Shown here piece after piece: positions 1 to 36,954 of a stretch of DNA of 64,000 nt; position 1 is the stretch's first letter; every line of letters begins with the position of its first letter. The notes beneath the pieces were generated by a model. It ran no database searches. It was given only the letters and a program-made list of their open reading frames with translations, and was not told where the DNA came from. The stretch is from positions 33,585,265 to 33,649,264 of the forward strand of contig NC_088303.1 of NCBI RefSeq assembly GCF_032854445.1, in the 5' to 3' direction. This stretch comes from Liolophura sinensis (Eukaryota; Mollusca; Polyplacophora; Chitonida; Chitonidae). A program made the position numbers and the translations under genes.

Positions 1-502
1 CATTAAGACACAAAAAATTCATAGTTCAAAGGAAACGTTGAAAGGAAAATACATGTACATACAAGGCCCACACTCATGGTCTTTCTGTAAAAGACTCGTG
101 GGTTTATGTGTGCAACATGCTTATATAAGGCATTGTATTATAGAGATTTATGCACTTTTCGTAGCATTTCCAGTGGTGAATCCAGAAAAATACTATGATA
201 TATAGCTAAGACCACATGAAGCTACGGAGGTCACATGCAAGCGTTTCCTGGTAGAAAAAAAATGAAACAATCGAACATTTTTCCTTGCATCGCCTTCAGA
301 GTTACCCCCCCTCGTTACATATCATAAACGTTTCCGGTGTATTATAAAGGAGATACAAACAAGTTCTTCTCTGTTTTCAATTTGATCTTCAGTCTTCTCC
401 TCACCTTCATCATTTTGTTATTACAATATCTTAGATTTTGTTTTCAGCCACCGGCTAAGAGAAAATAGCTACACTTTAGTTATTCCACTATAAAAAGCAT
501 TA
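1..502 (-). other. 3' flank / 3' UTR of alkaline phosphatase
   Basis: Non-coding DNA after the TGA. I see no clear canonical AATAAA on the minus strand close to the stop. The 3' UTR probably runs into this stretch. Confidence 0.4.
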
Positions 503-25210
<24,708 letters not shown>

Positions 25211-25258
25211 ATCTTAATCGTAACTGATTACGGCTATCTACGTCAACAGCGTATAAGG

Positions 25259-25266
25259 CTATATAG
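25259..25266 (-). promoter_or_regulatory. TATA-like element upstream of alkaline phosphatase exon 1
   Basis: CTATATAG lies about 50 bases upstream of the exon 1 ATG on the minus strand, allowing a transcription start about 20 bases before the ATG. It is positioned as a TATA box, but no transcript data are available. Confidence 0.4.
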
Positions 25267-25479
25267 CAGGAAATTCACTAAACTACGGTTGACCATTCGC
25301 ACCATAGGCACAGATCTTACATACCGCAGTACATACTTACTGGAGATAAGAGCTTTGATAGCACCGTTCATATTTTTTCTTCATAAGCAACGTATGCACT
25401 GGCATTATGTGTAGACTGTTGTTTTCTGCTTGATATTTTGGATAAGCAGTACTGTAATTGTTTGCCCATTAAAAATCCG

Positions 25480-25730
25480 TGACCCAGCTGTTGGCGTGCT
25501 AGCGCAGCACAATGACTCTAGAGCATCTCGCCAGTGTGGTCGCTGTGAGTTGAAGTCTAGCTTACGCTGTCTTCATATCCAGTCGTACCTGGGAAGGTCT
25601 TCCAACAATCACGGGTGATCTTGGTTTTTTTTTCTGTCCGGTTTCCTCCCCCTTTGATGCTGGCCGCCGTCGTATAACTGAAATATTCTTGATTACTGCG
25701 TAAAACACCAATCAAATAAATAAATGAAAG
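25480..25730 (+). repeat. SINE-like element, near full length
   Basis: Head 'tgttggcgtgctagcgcagc', 'ccagtgtggtcgctgtgagt', core 'acctgggaaggtcttcc', 'tgctggccgccgtcgtataa', tail 'tgcgtaaaacaccaatcaaa' plus taaataaatg. Confidence 0.78.
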
Positions 25731-27170
25731 GCTGCTTTGTAACCGTCTTGGTGAAAGTGGTTGAACATCTAAAAAAATTACCTAAACTTGGTCTGCGGTA
25801 TTGAATGCAGCAAAGGTGCGAAATTGCGAAGAGTGAGGCGATTTCGATTTCTTTGCATAACGTTTGCCCCTTCCTATCTATTCAGGTTGCTTTGTGCACA
25901 TTGTTTCATGTTGAGGAATTCCCTGGAATAAATCTCACTTACATCCCCAAAATTGGTAAATGTCGGGACGCATTTACGCAAGTGTCTCTTGTGATATTAT
26001 ACTGCAATGGTTTGTACAGAGGTCACAGATGTAGGGTTGCTAATCCCAGATTAAAGGGGGCGAAAAAATGCTTCACATTATCTGTATGTTAACTATGTCT
26101 CTGAATATGTCTGTGCTTCTGAATATTGATATACAGAGGGACATTTGTGTACACAAAGGGCTGGCCTTACAAGTCCATGCATACCGCAGTAAGAACATGG
26201 AAATATAACGAAAGCAATATATGACCCCATTGATTTGAGCCGATAGTTACATGGACTTTAAAGAGACATACTGTCGACGACGAAGTTTACATAAAGTTGA
26301 GACATCTAGATTTCTGCTGACATGTATATACTTTTGTGTGAACAATCGAATGTTCAGTTTTCCCTTCGACCATAAACTCACTCAGGTCGCTGTATTTAGA
26401 AAGACTGACTTTTTGAGTCATGTGCCTCCCCTTGTTGTGTAGATGACGGGAGATGTTCAGATGTTGCAATTATGCGGACTGTCATGTAACTTCAGTTACA
26501 TGGAATTACGAATTCTTTGTAATGCATTATCGATAAGGAAGGTCGTATTTGCGCACATGTGCGATCCACGAGCGAATATTACATTCTTTGCGCTGCTTCA
26601 TTTGCGTGTTATCTCGTCAGTCGGACAGTTTGGACCAACTACGGATTTCCCCTTATAATTCTCTTCATTGACTTGTTTGGAAAATATAGTGCTAGGAGGC
26701 CTAGTTAGGAGTCAAATGCCACTCAATTTTGTAATTTGTTGATCCAACTCAAATTCTGACTTTCTCTCGGCGGTATGTCCCTTTAAAGTCCTCAATATTA
26801 AAAAAAAACGGCCATAATGTTGTTGAAAATGGATGAAATGACCTAAAATCCGAACTTATTTTGTAACATGCCTAGGTGAAGCCATGTACCAAGTTTCAAT
26901 TAACAATAACCCGCAGTTTTGAATATATAATCTTGAAACTATCAAAGCCCAAAGGGGATCAAAGTGACCACAATTTGTCAAAAATGGGCGAAATGCAACT
27001 AACAAACATGATCATCATTTCGGCACGGTGAAGCCATGCAGCACGTTTCATTGCAATAAGGTGAAACGTTTTGAAAAAGAAAAATTCCTAAAAACTGGTT
27101 TGTGACTGACATGGGAGGGATAAACATACAGTCCCTCACCGTTACCGTTATAGTGGACTAGAAAACTTAT

Positions 27171-27287
<117 letters not shown>

Positions 27288-27534
27288 GTTTACATAGTGT
27301 AATACGATAACGAGCAGGGCGTTGCAAACTATAGGCCTGCATACGTATGGACGAGTCCAAATTCAAACACGAACAGGTTAACAGATAATGAGATGAAAAC
27401 GATCTCAAACACAATATTTACACATATTCACACACACGTATTTACTACAGAGCGTACTATATACGGAATTTATAATGCGTTAACACGCATTCTTAACTAT
27501 AGTGGACTGTACTGGACACACATATTTCAGATTT

Positions 27535-27692
27535 CAGATAGCGACCGTGCGCAGGAAAGTTTGGCTGCAACCTGCGGAAGGTCGTGAGTCCCCCCTGCTT
27601 TGTCCGGTTTCCTCCCACCATAATGCTAATAATATATGTCAAATATTCTTGAGAACGACGTAAAATACCAGTCAAATAAATGAATAAATCAA
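27535..27692 (+). repeat. SINE-like element, 5' truncated
   Basis: 'ctgcaacctgcggaaggtcg', 'tgtccggtttcctcccacca', 'tattcttgagaacgacgtaa', 'aataccagtcaaataaatga'. Confidence 0.7.
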
Positions 27693-27894
27693 TGTAGTAT
27701 ACCGTATCCTTAACAAAGAAAATGAAAGGGTAAAATACCAAAAAATCCACAACTGAAAGGGCAATGTAAACTTTTCCTAATATCTTAGTTAAAACAGTGT
27801 TTTGCACCTGTAATGAAATGCTTTTAAAAACTTGAGCCCATGTATTTGAAGTCCGCGCCTGGCCCTCAAAATGATGCTTTTTCATACAGTTTCA

Positions 27895-28680
27895 TCTTCT
27901 TGGGATTTTTCCACTCTCTGTACTATAATGCCCCACACAGATTTAAATGATAGAATTTCATCACTAATTGTATTCGTCTTTAATAAAACTGGGCACCGCT
28001 ATATTAACGTCAAAGGCAACAAATCCTTCTTCGTTCCACTACATACAAGGGTTATCATTCACGGGATGATTTGTTGTTCACCGACTTGCTTGAGTTTCTC
28101 ATTAATAACATCTATGTGAATACCAATTGTGACCCCCTTTTGGCTGACCTATACATGTTCTTATATGAATACGACTATATGCAGAAACTATTAAGGAGTA
28201 ATCCTCACAAGGCCAGATCTTTCTCATTCACTAAACGGTGTATTAATTATCCGCTATCATTAAACAATCCATGTATAACAAAGGCTGTGAAAGATATATA
28301 TATCGACTTTGTCTTGTTTTAAAGGAAACTAGACTCTCCAGATGGCACATCTTCTCTGCACCTATACTTGTACAGCTAAACTAAAGACCAAAACGATTTC
28401 CTTCCACCAAAGTGTACGATAAGAAGGATGTTAGTTTTGACATTGTAAATTAACCTTACTTGGACAGCAATATATCAAAGGGGCCTGGATATAGCGTGTA
28501 CATATCAAGCCATTTAGCATTTGTAAGAGGTATCTCTTCATCGTGTCGATCCTGTGTGTTATGTAACGATTTCAATCAACGTCCCAAGTTATTACTGTAA
28601 AGACTTGTGTGCCAAGGTTATTCCATCAAACATTTCCTTCACTCTAAGTTATAGAGTATGGATATGGATAGAGCGTCCAG
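27895..28680 (+). pseudogene. Reverse transcriptase pseudogene, Penelope-like element remnant
   Basis: Conceptual fragments in order: WDFSTLCTIMPHTDLNDRI, GNKSFFVPLHT, TDLLEFLINNIYV, then directly NCDPLLADLYMFLYEYDYM, ARSFSFTKRCINYPLSLNN, KVYDKKDVSFDIVN, GPGYSVYISSHLAFVR and a C-terminal KLLL...GYSIKHFL stretch. The order matches RT proteins I associate with Penelope-like elements of marine invertebrates (from memory). It is dead: several stops (for example after DIVN), frameshifts, loss of the segment normally between the two halves of the palm, and the catalytic YxDD position read as CINY. No endonuclease domain is visible. Whether it is Penelope-like or a related RT clade needs a profile search. 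Confidence 0.72.
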
Positions 28681-28727
28681 AATCTCTGGCACTCCGCTTA
28701 AGTCTAATTCCTCTAAACCCGGTGCAA

Positions 28728-28870
28728 GGGGCTGCATATGCATCGTGTTGAATTACATCGCTTCTTTGCATATATGAACAGTTGCAATCAAAGCACAACT
28801 GAGTGACATATTTCAATATCGATAACCTATATTCTAGCATGGTACACCGGTTTAAATGGAAGCCGACATT
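28728..28870. repeat. Duplicated block (pairs with 30895-31020)
   Basis: 'catcgtgttgaatta', 'atgaacagttgcaatcaaag', 'atcgataacctatattctag' and 'catggtacaccggttt' recur in order at 30905-31015. Confidence 0.7.
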
Positions 28871-28890
28871 CGTATACCATTCGTAGTCCG

Positions 28891-29149
28891 TAAAGGGCGT
28901 TCCAAGTCGATAATCGCAAGATTCATTTCCAAAACAATGTTTAACACTAGCTCCCAAAGACAAAGGTATGTAAGAAATTATACAAATAGGAAATAAAGCC
29001 GGTAACACACAAGAGAGAGGCGGTCATCGGTTTTCAACGAGGATATTCCAGGCATGAATTCCATATCAAAGTTCAAATTCGTAGTCCATACTTACCTGCC
29101 TCGTCTAGGGATGATGTCGCCCTTCCCTGGGTGGGGGAATTGCACCCTA
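28891..29149. repeat. Segmental duplicate, copy B
   Basis: Second copy of 24897-25170, lacking about 20 bases near 29039. Similarity stops abruptly just inside the exon 1 homologue. Confidence 0.9.
29097..29149 (-). pseudogene. Partial copy of ALP exon 1 (3' part and donor only)
   Basis: The minus strand reads GGTGC...CCCACCCAGGGAAGGGC, ...CTAGACGAGGCAG|GTAAGT as in the real exon 1, with three or so substitutions. The signal-peptide start is absent: upstream in the same frame a TGA occurs five codons before the homologous part and there is no ATG. An intact donor could still be used as a cryptic non-coding first exon. Confidence 0.75.
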
Positions 29150-29407
29150 GTTCAGGTCAAATAACATTTAAACAAGGTATCTCAGTCGCGCCCTGATTGC
29201 AACTGTTCATAAAGGCATCGTGCAGATCTAATGAGCCATGGCTGCCTTTACAGCCCCTAGCCCCAGGTTAAGCGGTATTGGATACAGTTCGAAAATGACG
29301 AGCGTTACAGACCTCAACTGAACCAGATTGTGATTCAAAAGTAACGGACGATTACGTCTTTCCCGTGAGTATGTAAGGATCTCATACAACAAGATAAAAC
29401 AGTGAAA

Positions 29408-29545
29408 TACTAATATTACTTAGTCGCCTAGAACATACCTTGAGTCTTTCCTACATCACTGAAAGCTGTTGACGAATTCTCTTTGTATGATTCCATCGTA
29501 TTTTCGTACTTTATATACTTTCTTAAATCTTTGATAGTTTGTGTT
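29408..29545. repeat. Duplicated block (pairs with 31025-31170)
   Basis: 'tcgcctagaa', 'agctgttgac', 'tctttgtatgattcc', 'tactttatatac' and 'ttgatagt' recur in order at 31030-31160. Confidence 0.65.
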
Positions 29546-29771
29546 AAACGTCGTTTTGGGAACTGGCCTTGCAACAACTGACCCGGAACGTCCATTTTGG
29601 TTGGCGGCTGGTATAAGATTGTCTTTTTCGATGCATAGATTGATACAATTTCTTACAATTTTTCTGCTTGTCGGACAAAAAATTTGTACATTTACCATGC
29701 AGAAGTACTGATTATTGATTCATATTTAAACGCGTCTATATGTGGCTTTTAGTGGTATGCACTTCTATTGG

Positions 29772-29992
29772 AATTAGGTCCTCTCACCAATGCGGCCGTG
29801 AGTTCAAGTCCAGCTCATGCTAGCTTCCTCTCCTGCCATACGTGGTAAGGGCGGAAACCTGCGGATGGTCGTGGGTTTCCCACCCACCATAATGCTGGCC
29901 ACCGTCGTATAAGTGAAATATTCTTGAGTGCGGCGTAAAAAAACGACTGAAATAAATAAATAAATAAATAAATAAGTAAATAAATTTATTGG
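29772..29992 (+). repeat. SINE-like element with (AAAT)n tail
   Basis: 'gtcctctcaccaatgcggcc', 'gtgagttcaagtccagctca', 'acctgcggatggtcgtgggt', 'taatgctggccaccgtcgta', 'aatattcttgagtgcggcgt', then about eight aaat units. The B-box-like GAGTTCAAGTCC is well preserved. Confidence 0.8.
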
Positions 29993-29994
29993 AT

Positions 29995-30140
29995 TTTTTG
30001 TAATTTGCTATTATTTACGCATTTACATAAATAATTAGAATAAAATCTAAACGAGGTAAATTGACAACAGAGTGTATCGTCCCTGGTCTGGTTTTACTCT
30101 CTATGTTGTTGGTTTTTTCCAACATTCCATAATCAATGAA
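29995..30140 (-). repeat. Dispersed repeat family R1, copy 2 (inverted)
   Basis: The reverse complement reads 'catagagagtaaaaccagac', 'caatttacctcgtttag', 'attttattctaattatttat', 'gtaaatgcgtaaataatagc'. Confidence 0.7.
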
Positions 30141-30229
30141 AAAAATGTGTAACTTGCCAGATTGCTAATTGTTTGTTTGTAAACAGACAGACGACGCGAT
30201 CACCATGGGTATCTATCATCTGATAGCAC

Positions 30230-30550
30230 TAATGGTGATGGTGTCAGAGTTACATTCTAACTGTTCGTTTAAGCGCTTAAATAGTAACAGCCTATACATC
30301 CCCTATATATCACCATTTGTTGCAAAATTATGTCAATAATGCAATGATGTTACTTGCAATTTATGAGACTTCCCTGGTCTAGAAATACTCAAAATGCTCT
30401 GATGTCATTATATTTGATAAACAGTCACATGAAAACAATATGTAAACGGAATTGCAGGTGCTTAATCCAGCATCAGAATCCTGGTTTCCACAGGAATATA
30501 AAATGCTACACCACATACAGTAAAACCAGAGCCGGCTGTATACATGGTGA
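30230..30550 (+). repeat. Dispersed repeat family R1, copy 3
   Basis: 'ttacattctaactgttcgtt', 'taagcgcttaaatagtaaca', 'tctagaaatactcaaaatgc', 'acatgaaaacaatatgtaaa', 'cagaatcctggtttccacag', 'gaatataaaatgctacacca', 'cagtaaaaccagagccg'. Confidence 0.75.
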
Positions 30551-30714
30551 CTGCACGTTATCTAACAAAACAATTAACATGTAGTTACCTTTTAAGTATT
30601 AGAGGGCATCCTCATAACTAAATATATAAAACGAAGAGTAGCAGTATGAAATTCTAGTTTTGTCAAGAAACATATAAATCAATTAAAATACAACATGGAG
30701 AATACCACAAGAGG

Positions 30715-30870
30715 AGACAAATGATCACAAATGATCAAACCGTGGTGAAATCCAGAGTCTTGAGAGTTTACCTCATTTAGGGTTTGATTCTGATTTCTGG
30801 TAAAGACTCAAATAGTGGCAAATTACTCGCCCCATGGCACAATGACATAGGCAGAATCGACCACAAGCAT
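30715..30870 (+). repeat. Dispersed repeat family R1, copy 4
   Basis: 'gtggtgaaatccagagtctt', 'gagtttacctcatttagggt', 'atgacataggcagaat'. Confidence 0.6.
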
Positions 30871-30894
30871 GCTTCATAATTGTTAATTTCGTTT

Positions 30895-31170
30895 AACCTG
30901 GGGCTACGGGATGTGTATTCATTGTGTTGAATAAATGAACAGTTACAATCGAAGCGCAAGTGAGATACACATATGATTATCGATAACTTATATACTAGCA
31001 TGGTACAAGGTTTAAGTACTGGTTTCATATATTCGCCTAGAAAATTCCTTGCCTTTTTCCAGCAACAATGAAAATAGTTGACTGCATGCTTGTCTTTGCA
31101 TGATTCCGTCCCAATGTTGTACTTTATATACGTCCTTAATTCTCTGATAGTATTTCACTGGTTACGTGTG
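30895..31170. repeat. Duplicated block (joins homologues of 28728-28870 and 29408-29545)
   Basis: Here the two homologous stretches are adjacent. In the other copy they are about 540 bp apart, with the ALP exon 1 duplicate between them. Confidence 0.65.
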
Positions 31171-31268
31171 ACATTTGCAAATTATCACATTGTCGTCGGT
31201 GCACTGGGTTTCTCTGTATGTGTGTATATTGTAATCTTTTATATTGTATTCCTGCGTAAACCGGGATT

Positions 31269-31478
31269 CTGCTTGTGGACTAAGCATCCCCGAAGTCTGG
31301 TCCCTGCTTGTGGACTAAGCATCCCCGAAGTCTGGTCCCTGCTTGTGGAACAAACATCCCCGAAGTCTGGTCCCTACTTGTGGACTAAGCATCCCCGAAG
31401 TCTGGTCCCTGCTTGTGGACTAAGCAACCCCGAAGTCTGGTCCCTACTTGTGGACTAAGCAACCCCGAAGTCTGGCCC
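31269..31478. repeat. 35-bp tandem repeat, six units
   Basis: Unit contains 'ctgcttgtggactaagcatc' and 'cccgaagtctggtcc'. Units differ by one to four bases. Confidence 0.95.
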
Positions 31479-31589
31479 CTTTGCATTGTTTGAATATGTT
31501 TTTATATTAAATGTGATGACAATACAGTGCTTTGAATGTTTCTAGACCAGTGGCGTACAATACATTACAATTAACATCACTGCATATTT

Positions 31590-31760
31590 TAACCGTATCC
31601 TTTTCAATCCCTGGTGCTAGAGAGAATATAATTTACTATTATTTAGTCATTTACAGGAACAGATAGAATTAAACTCGGGGGTAAATTGACAAGAGGCCGT
31701 ATTTCACGTTTTTATGTGTAATCCTTTGCGAACTGCCATGAACACTGTCATCGCTGCTCT
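31590..31760 (-). repeat. Dispersed repeat family R1, copy 5 (inverted, degenerate)
   Basis: 'tttactattatttagtcatt', 'tacaggaacagatagaatta' and 'ctcgggggtaaattgaca' correspond to the complement of the R1 core. Confidence 0.5.
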
Positions 31761-32534
31761 GTATGTTTTCGTTCTCCATGCTGTAGTCTTTACTTCACAT
31801 ACATGAACTAGCTGTTAATAGTTCCGAACATGCGATTGTCGAGAGAGTGTATAATGGTCAAATGGACATATACATACATGGTCACATTCAACCCTAAACA
31901 CAAGTCTGGTATCTGGGGTTTTCGTTAGTGCTCTTGTCAACAAGTGGGAAAGTTAATGCTGACAATCTAATCAGCTAGCGTGACCTGACTAAGGCAATTA
32001 TAGCAATGGTTGCTGTATAATGACGCATGTCTACATATACGACATCGCATGTGCGTATACATCTGGATGTCGTTTCGCTGTTTTTAAATTGTTCCGCCAT
32101 TACACTTAGAATAAATCGTGAGTTTAGGATTTTGGTGATGATTTTGATGTTCTTGTTCACAAGACAACATAGATCAGCCGCTTCTTACACTTGGAATCGT
32201 GAAGAATGTTTGAGGTACATGTACACAAGTCTCAACCCATTCATCTGTAACCTATTTAACAGGAAAACCATTTCACATACCAGTATTATATAAACTGAAT
32301 TAATGAAATAGTGATATCGATAAGCACACATAATAATATTTGGCCTGTATAAACAAATCTACTGCAGACTCAGCTGATGGCCGCTATGTGTCTGTGTGTT
32401 ATAATCGACTTATCACAGGTCAATTACGGCTTAGGAATCAGTTGTTCAAAAGTGATGTAAGATTGATACGTCTGGAATTACCTGTGGAGAGCGTTAACGT
32501 ATTGTGTTCACCTGTCATATTTTTATTTGTGTTC

Positions 32535-32700
32535 AATGCCATACTCAAACATTTTTCTTTCATACGATGACTTTCAGTTATTGTTGGAGGAGACGGGAGT
32601 GACAGAGATAAACCACCGACCTATGGCAAGTTACCTTAATTCACTCCATGTGACATACAGATGTGTACACGGTATTATTTCGTGGAAGACAAATGGACTT
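32535..32700. repeat. Interspersed repeat fragment, 'aaaccaccgacctttggcaag' family
   Basis: 'ttcatacgatgactttcagt', 'tattgttggaggagacggga' and 'ataaaccaccgacctatggc'. Confidence 0.5.
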
Positions 32701-33844
32701 CAATTAAGGATCGAAACATTACGCAAAGCAGCCCCCCCCCCCCTCCAGTCTTTCACCGACCCCTTATTGTCACCAAGCTCCCATGATCAGTGGGATCTGG
32801 GAAATCCAAAATTCTCTGGGATTGAACAGCTGGGATTGAACTTACGCCGCCATTGTCTAATGGCTATCGAAAGACAAGTCTCTTAAACGCTCTGCTATGC
32901 TCGACCCACTCAAAGAATACATATACGTCTAATTGGAACGCTCATACACTATTGAACAATATGTCTCAGAATGCATAGTTTCAGCTGTGATATATCAACT
33001 GCAGTGACAAAAAACATAAATGTGAGCAGAGTTTGAGTTGATCTGTTTTCTTTAGGTTCCGCTTAAAAGTATCTACCTGCCCAAATGTGGGACAAAAATC
33101 CGCTCCCAACGCCAGTCTGTGGAATGTAAATCGGTTCAGGCCAGTCTTTGTATATCTATTATACAACTATTGCAGATATATTGATTTTGTTACGCGAGGT
33201 CCTTGGTTTAAGCTGTCGATAAGCTTTGACAGGCTGTGAAGGTCAGGTAGCGGTTTTTGGTCGACAATGATATATAGGTTTATATGAATGCGTTATAATA
33301 TCCCGTTATTTAAACAGTGCCCGTGATAAGAATGTAGTCCGTGTGTTAAGCCTACCACAGATTAACGGTATCAGTAAACGTTTAAATGCCGATTAATCTC
33401 CTTCTAAACACATCAGGCGCTCATTAACCTCTAACCTCTGAATTAAAACCACCATGGAATCGGCTTTGTGAAAATATTTCACAACAGACTCTAAACTACG
33501 GAGAGAAATAAGTTTTCTTGCCTGGAGAAAAGACTTATTCCATTATTATACCAATTACCCCATATCGACAGTAATGTTTTTGTATATAGGTTTTCGGTGT
33601 TAGTTATAAGTGTTCAAATCAGTTTGCACATCCAGCTAATCCATGATCAACTGGTCCAGGAGTTCAACAATTAAGGCACTTGCATGTGAGTAATCTTCTT
33701 GGCAAGGCCAAATAAATGGGTTGAAGCACACAGTAAACGTAGTTCTTTTTGCGGTCGATTAATTCATTCAATTCTGTACCGTGTATAGTTATCGCCTATG
33801 GTCCCAAGCCTAGTCCCACAGGAATAGATGATCTATTTACATGA

Positions 33845-34060
33845 TACAAACAGAGGAGACAAAGACTTCTGCATATCGAGAGTAAAACCAGAGCAGTGAC
33901 AGGGAGAAAGTTGACAAATTGTCACGCGTATCACCGGTGAAATCCGGTCTCCAGGTTTTGCCAGTTTACCCCAGTTAGGGTTTTATTCTAACTGTTCATG
34001 TTAATACTGAAAAAGCAGCAACAGAAAAAAAAATTGTTCAAAGAACCTGTAGTCTCATAC
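33845..34060 (+). repeat. Dispersed repeat family R1, copy 6
   Basis: 'gagagtaaaaccagagcagt', 'aagttgacaaattgtcacgc', 'ggtgaaatccggtctccagg', 'agtttaccccagttagggtt', 'ttattctaactgttcatgtt'. This copy shows how the right end of one unit runs into the left end of the next. Confidence 0.78.
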
Positions 34061-34474
34061 CAAGTGCACAGGTTATGTAAAATGTTTTGCTGTATTTAAT
34101 TAACGGGAAAAAAGTCAAAAAAGGTCTTCAGGTGGACTGGATTGTTTCAGTTATCTTTGTTATAGTGAATTTAGAGTCTCAGTCGCCCGTTATACTTTAA
34201 CGGCAAACAACTTACCTTACATCCTAAACGTGTGTAGAAGTCTATACATTGTTAACATGTTTAAATGTTCAGCTGGGCTGCATCCAATTCATTAAAGTTT
34301 CACATCACATAAAAGTATACGTTTACTTTTGTAATATAAAGTTTCAACATTTATCGTGGTAAACATTTATCACTCACGAGTAAACTTTTACTGAAAAATT
34401 TACTCAAAAATGTGCAGTCAAGATTTGTTGTCTTCACTGATAAATGCCGCAGAATCTACCAGCATGGGTTGAAA

Positions 34475-34580
34475 ACACACATTCGTATGCCAACCGTCAA
34501 CCAATAAAGACACTCCAGGTCAATAATCACAAGGCCAATTCCCCATACGACATATAACACAAACCACCAAAGAAAGACTA
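34475..34580. repeat. Diverged third relative of the ALP exon 1 flank duplicate
   Basis: 'acattcgtatgcca', 'ccaggtcaataatcacaag' and 'accaaagaaaga' follow the order of 28868-28965, at much lower identity. Confidence 0.4.
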
Positions 34581-35234
34581 TAGTCCTATTTTGCTTTAGG
34601 AAAATATAATTTAAACAACACAAGCGTCTTACGTGGCCAAATGTGAACGTTCAGTCGTTGGACAGTGCGATACATCTGGGCCTGAACATGGACATGTTTA
34701 CTGTTACTGTTATTTTCGCGATGTGAAAGTAAAAATACCTTAGTTCACCTTACAACTGTGGAATGTTTACTGGAAAACGTAAACGTTTACACAATGTGTG
34801 TAAAAAAATACACTTTAGTCACTAAACTTGGTCTAAGAATTTTGACAGTGCAATATTGAGTGAGGATCATTTCTTTATTCCAGGCTGAACATCATTGTTT
34901 GTTTTTCCTTTTTTTGCCCGGTTGCTTAATTGACATGTGTATCAAAGCAGACATAAAACAGAAATAAGAGATCATTGTCTCTGATGGTCTACAACAAGCC
35001 GAAAACTTGTCAATATCATGCTCTGTGTATAGCACCTTTAGGAAAATATACGATACCCACAAGGTGGTACACAAGAATTACCATAGAAGAGTTCTACCAA
35101 ATTTTCGAAAAAAGGTCTTATCTTAAATAATAGGTGTGTTATTTGTAATGCCGAATTTATCTACCAGATAAGACGGCGGGAAAAGGCTGCCGTGAAGCGG
35201 TTATATGCCTCCATATATACTGACGTGGTTATAA

Positions 35235-35400
35235 ATAACATGTACTTGATTGTTGTTTATTGCCACAATCCGGCATTTTTCATTTATAGGGTGGCGGTCA
35301 GTTTTATGGGTGAAAGGAACGAGGAATGTTAACCACCAACCTTTGGTGCCGAACAGATATGGACACCATGTTGTTGGAAGAAAAATGGTCTTCAACGAAC
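35235..35400. repeat. Interspersed repeat fragment, 'aaaccaccgacctttggcaag' family
   Basis: 'tagggtggcggtcagtttta', 'tgggtgaaaggaa', 'taaccaccaacctttggtgc'. Confidence 0.5.
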
Positions 35401-36954
35401 GTTAGACTGTGACAGACTGTCATGGCCTCACAAACTGTGAAAGCGGGGAAATATAGACGAAGAGTATAAGCTTTCATGTCCTGCGCTGGTCAGGCTGCAG
35501 TTGACCGGTTTGAGATCATTGCGATTAGATACCTATGTGTTGTGTCTTATTTATATCAAAACTAATTGCAATTATCTCAAATGTGTCAACTGTTGCCATT
35601 TATACCACTCAGCAGCATGTTAACTAGACGGTGTCGTCATTATACAGTTCCTTCCATATGAAAACGTAATCGAATATCACACAGGTCCATTTACATGTTT
35701 TTTTTCTTGACCTGTAAGATTAAAAGCGCTTCTGATTAATGAAATATCTTACACTGATTTTGTATACTTTTAAATCGATGTTAGCGTTATTTTTTAAAAT
35801 ATCACCCATTAAGGCCGCACATCCTAAATTTCTCCACAACGCATAAACTCCCCCCTAAACCATCTTTTAGGTAACCTTGTCTCGGCGAGTTTTTTCGGGA
35901 AGCCGATCATTTCATGGCGAATTACCTCCATTGTGTAAATCAAAATATGCGATGGTCATTAACATATGGTATCAAGATATGGTCAGTTTTCCACGGAGTA
36001 TTTTGCAACTAAACGGAGTAATTACAGAGAATTTACTTCATCCAGTTCACTAGATAGTTGTGGGCAGGGGCATCATTTGTTAACACATTCATGGGCTATT
36101 GTCAAGTTTTTAAGGCGGTCGGCGAGATCACAAGGCGAAGAATCCAACATTCGTCACAGGTGAGTAAGCAATTGTTACCTGCTCGTAACCCCTTCCGCCC
36201 CTTTGTACCTACCACACCTGGATATCGTATACAAACGGGTATTTATCTCAAGGAATGGCTTACATAATCACGTTAAGGGAGTCGACATTATACCTATCAT
36301 AATACCATGCCTATATATTATGTACATCTCACTGACGCATCATAGGGAGCCATGGTTCTAACCGGGTATCAATGATCAAACAAAGCTGAAACAATCAACC
36401 CCAGGTGTACAAAGGTAACGTTATACCATGGTAGGTGGATGCACAGTGAAGTGAAAACCGTCTCATCGGTTGACCCCATGGAGGAGACCGCAGATAGCTT
36501 GCTGTTCAGACACAGAGAACTAAACAAACCCCACCCTAGCCCGTCGTGAAATAATGATTGTACATAATAAATGTGAATTCTGGTAAAGAAGAAAAAAACA
36601 CTGATAAAACGTCATAAGCTTCTATTACGCTATAATGCTTATTTTATGATTTTTCCATGTACACCAATATCTGTAACAGAGATAAAGGAATTTGAATTCT
36701 AAGCATATCGATTTCTAATAAATAGAATTTTACAATTGTTTGCATTTGAAGGTGATCAGTTCGAATACAACACAATATACGGCAGTTCTTCTTTAGTATG
36801 ATACCCGATTTCTCCTAAAAAATCTCGAATGGAATCATTTGCAAACTAAAATAAGCCTAAAATAAGATTTCACAGAAGAAAAATGGTTTTCCTGTTGCAT
36901 TTACTCTACATTTGACAGAATCATTCTCTGTGAAAAAAATGTGTTCATAATGTC

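Noticed and set aside
31078-31458. 126-codon plus-strand frame with CGLSIPEVW repeats
   Set aside because: It spans the 35-bp array; the period is not divisible by 3, so the peptide repeats change frame from unit to unit, which argues against selection on protein.
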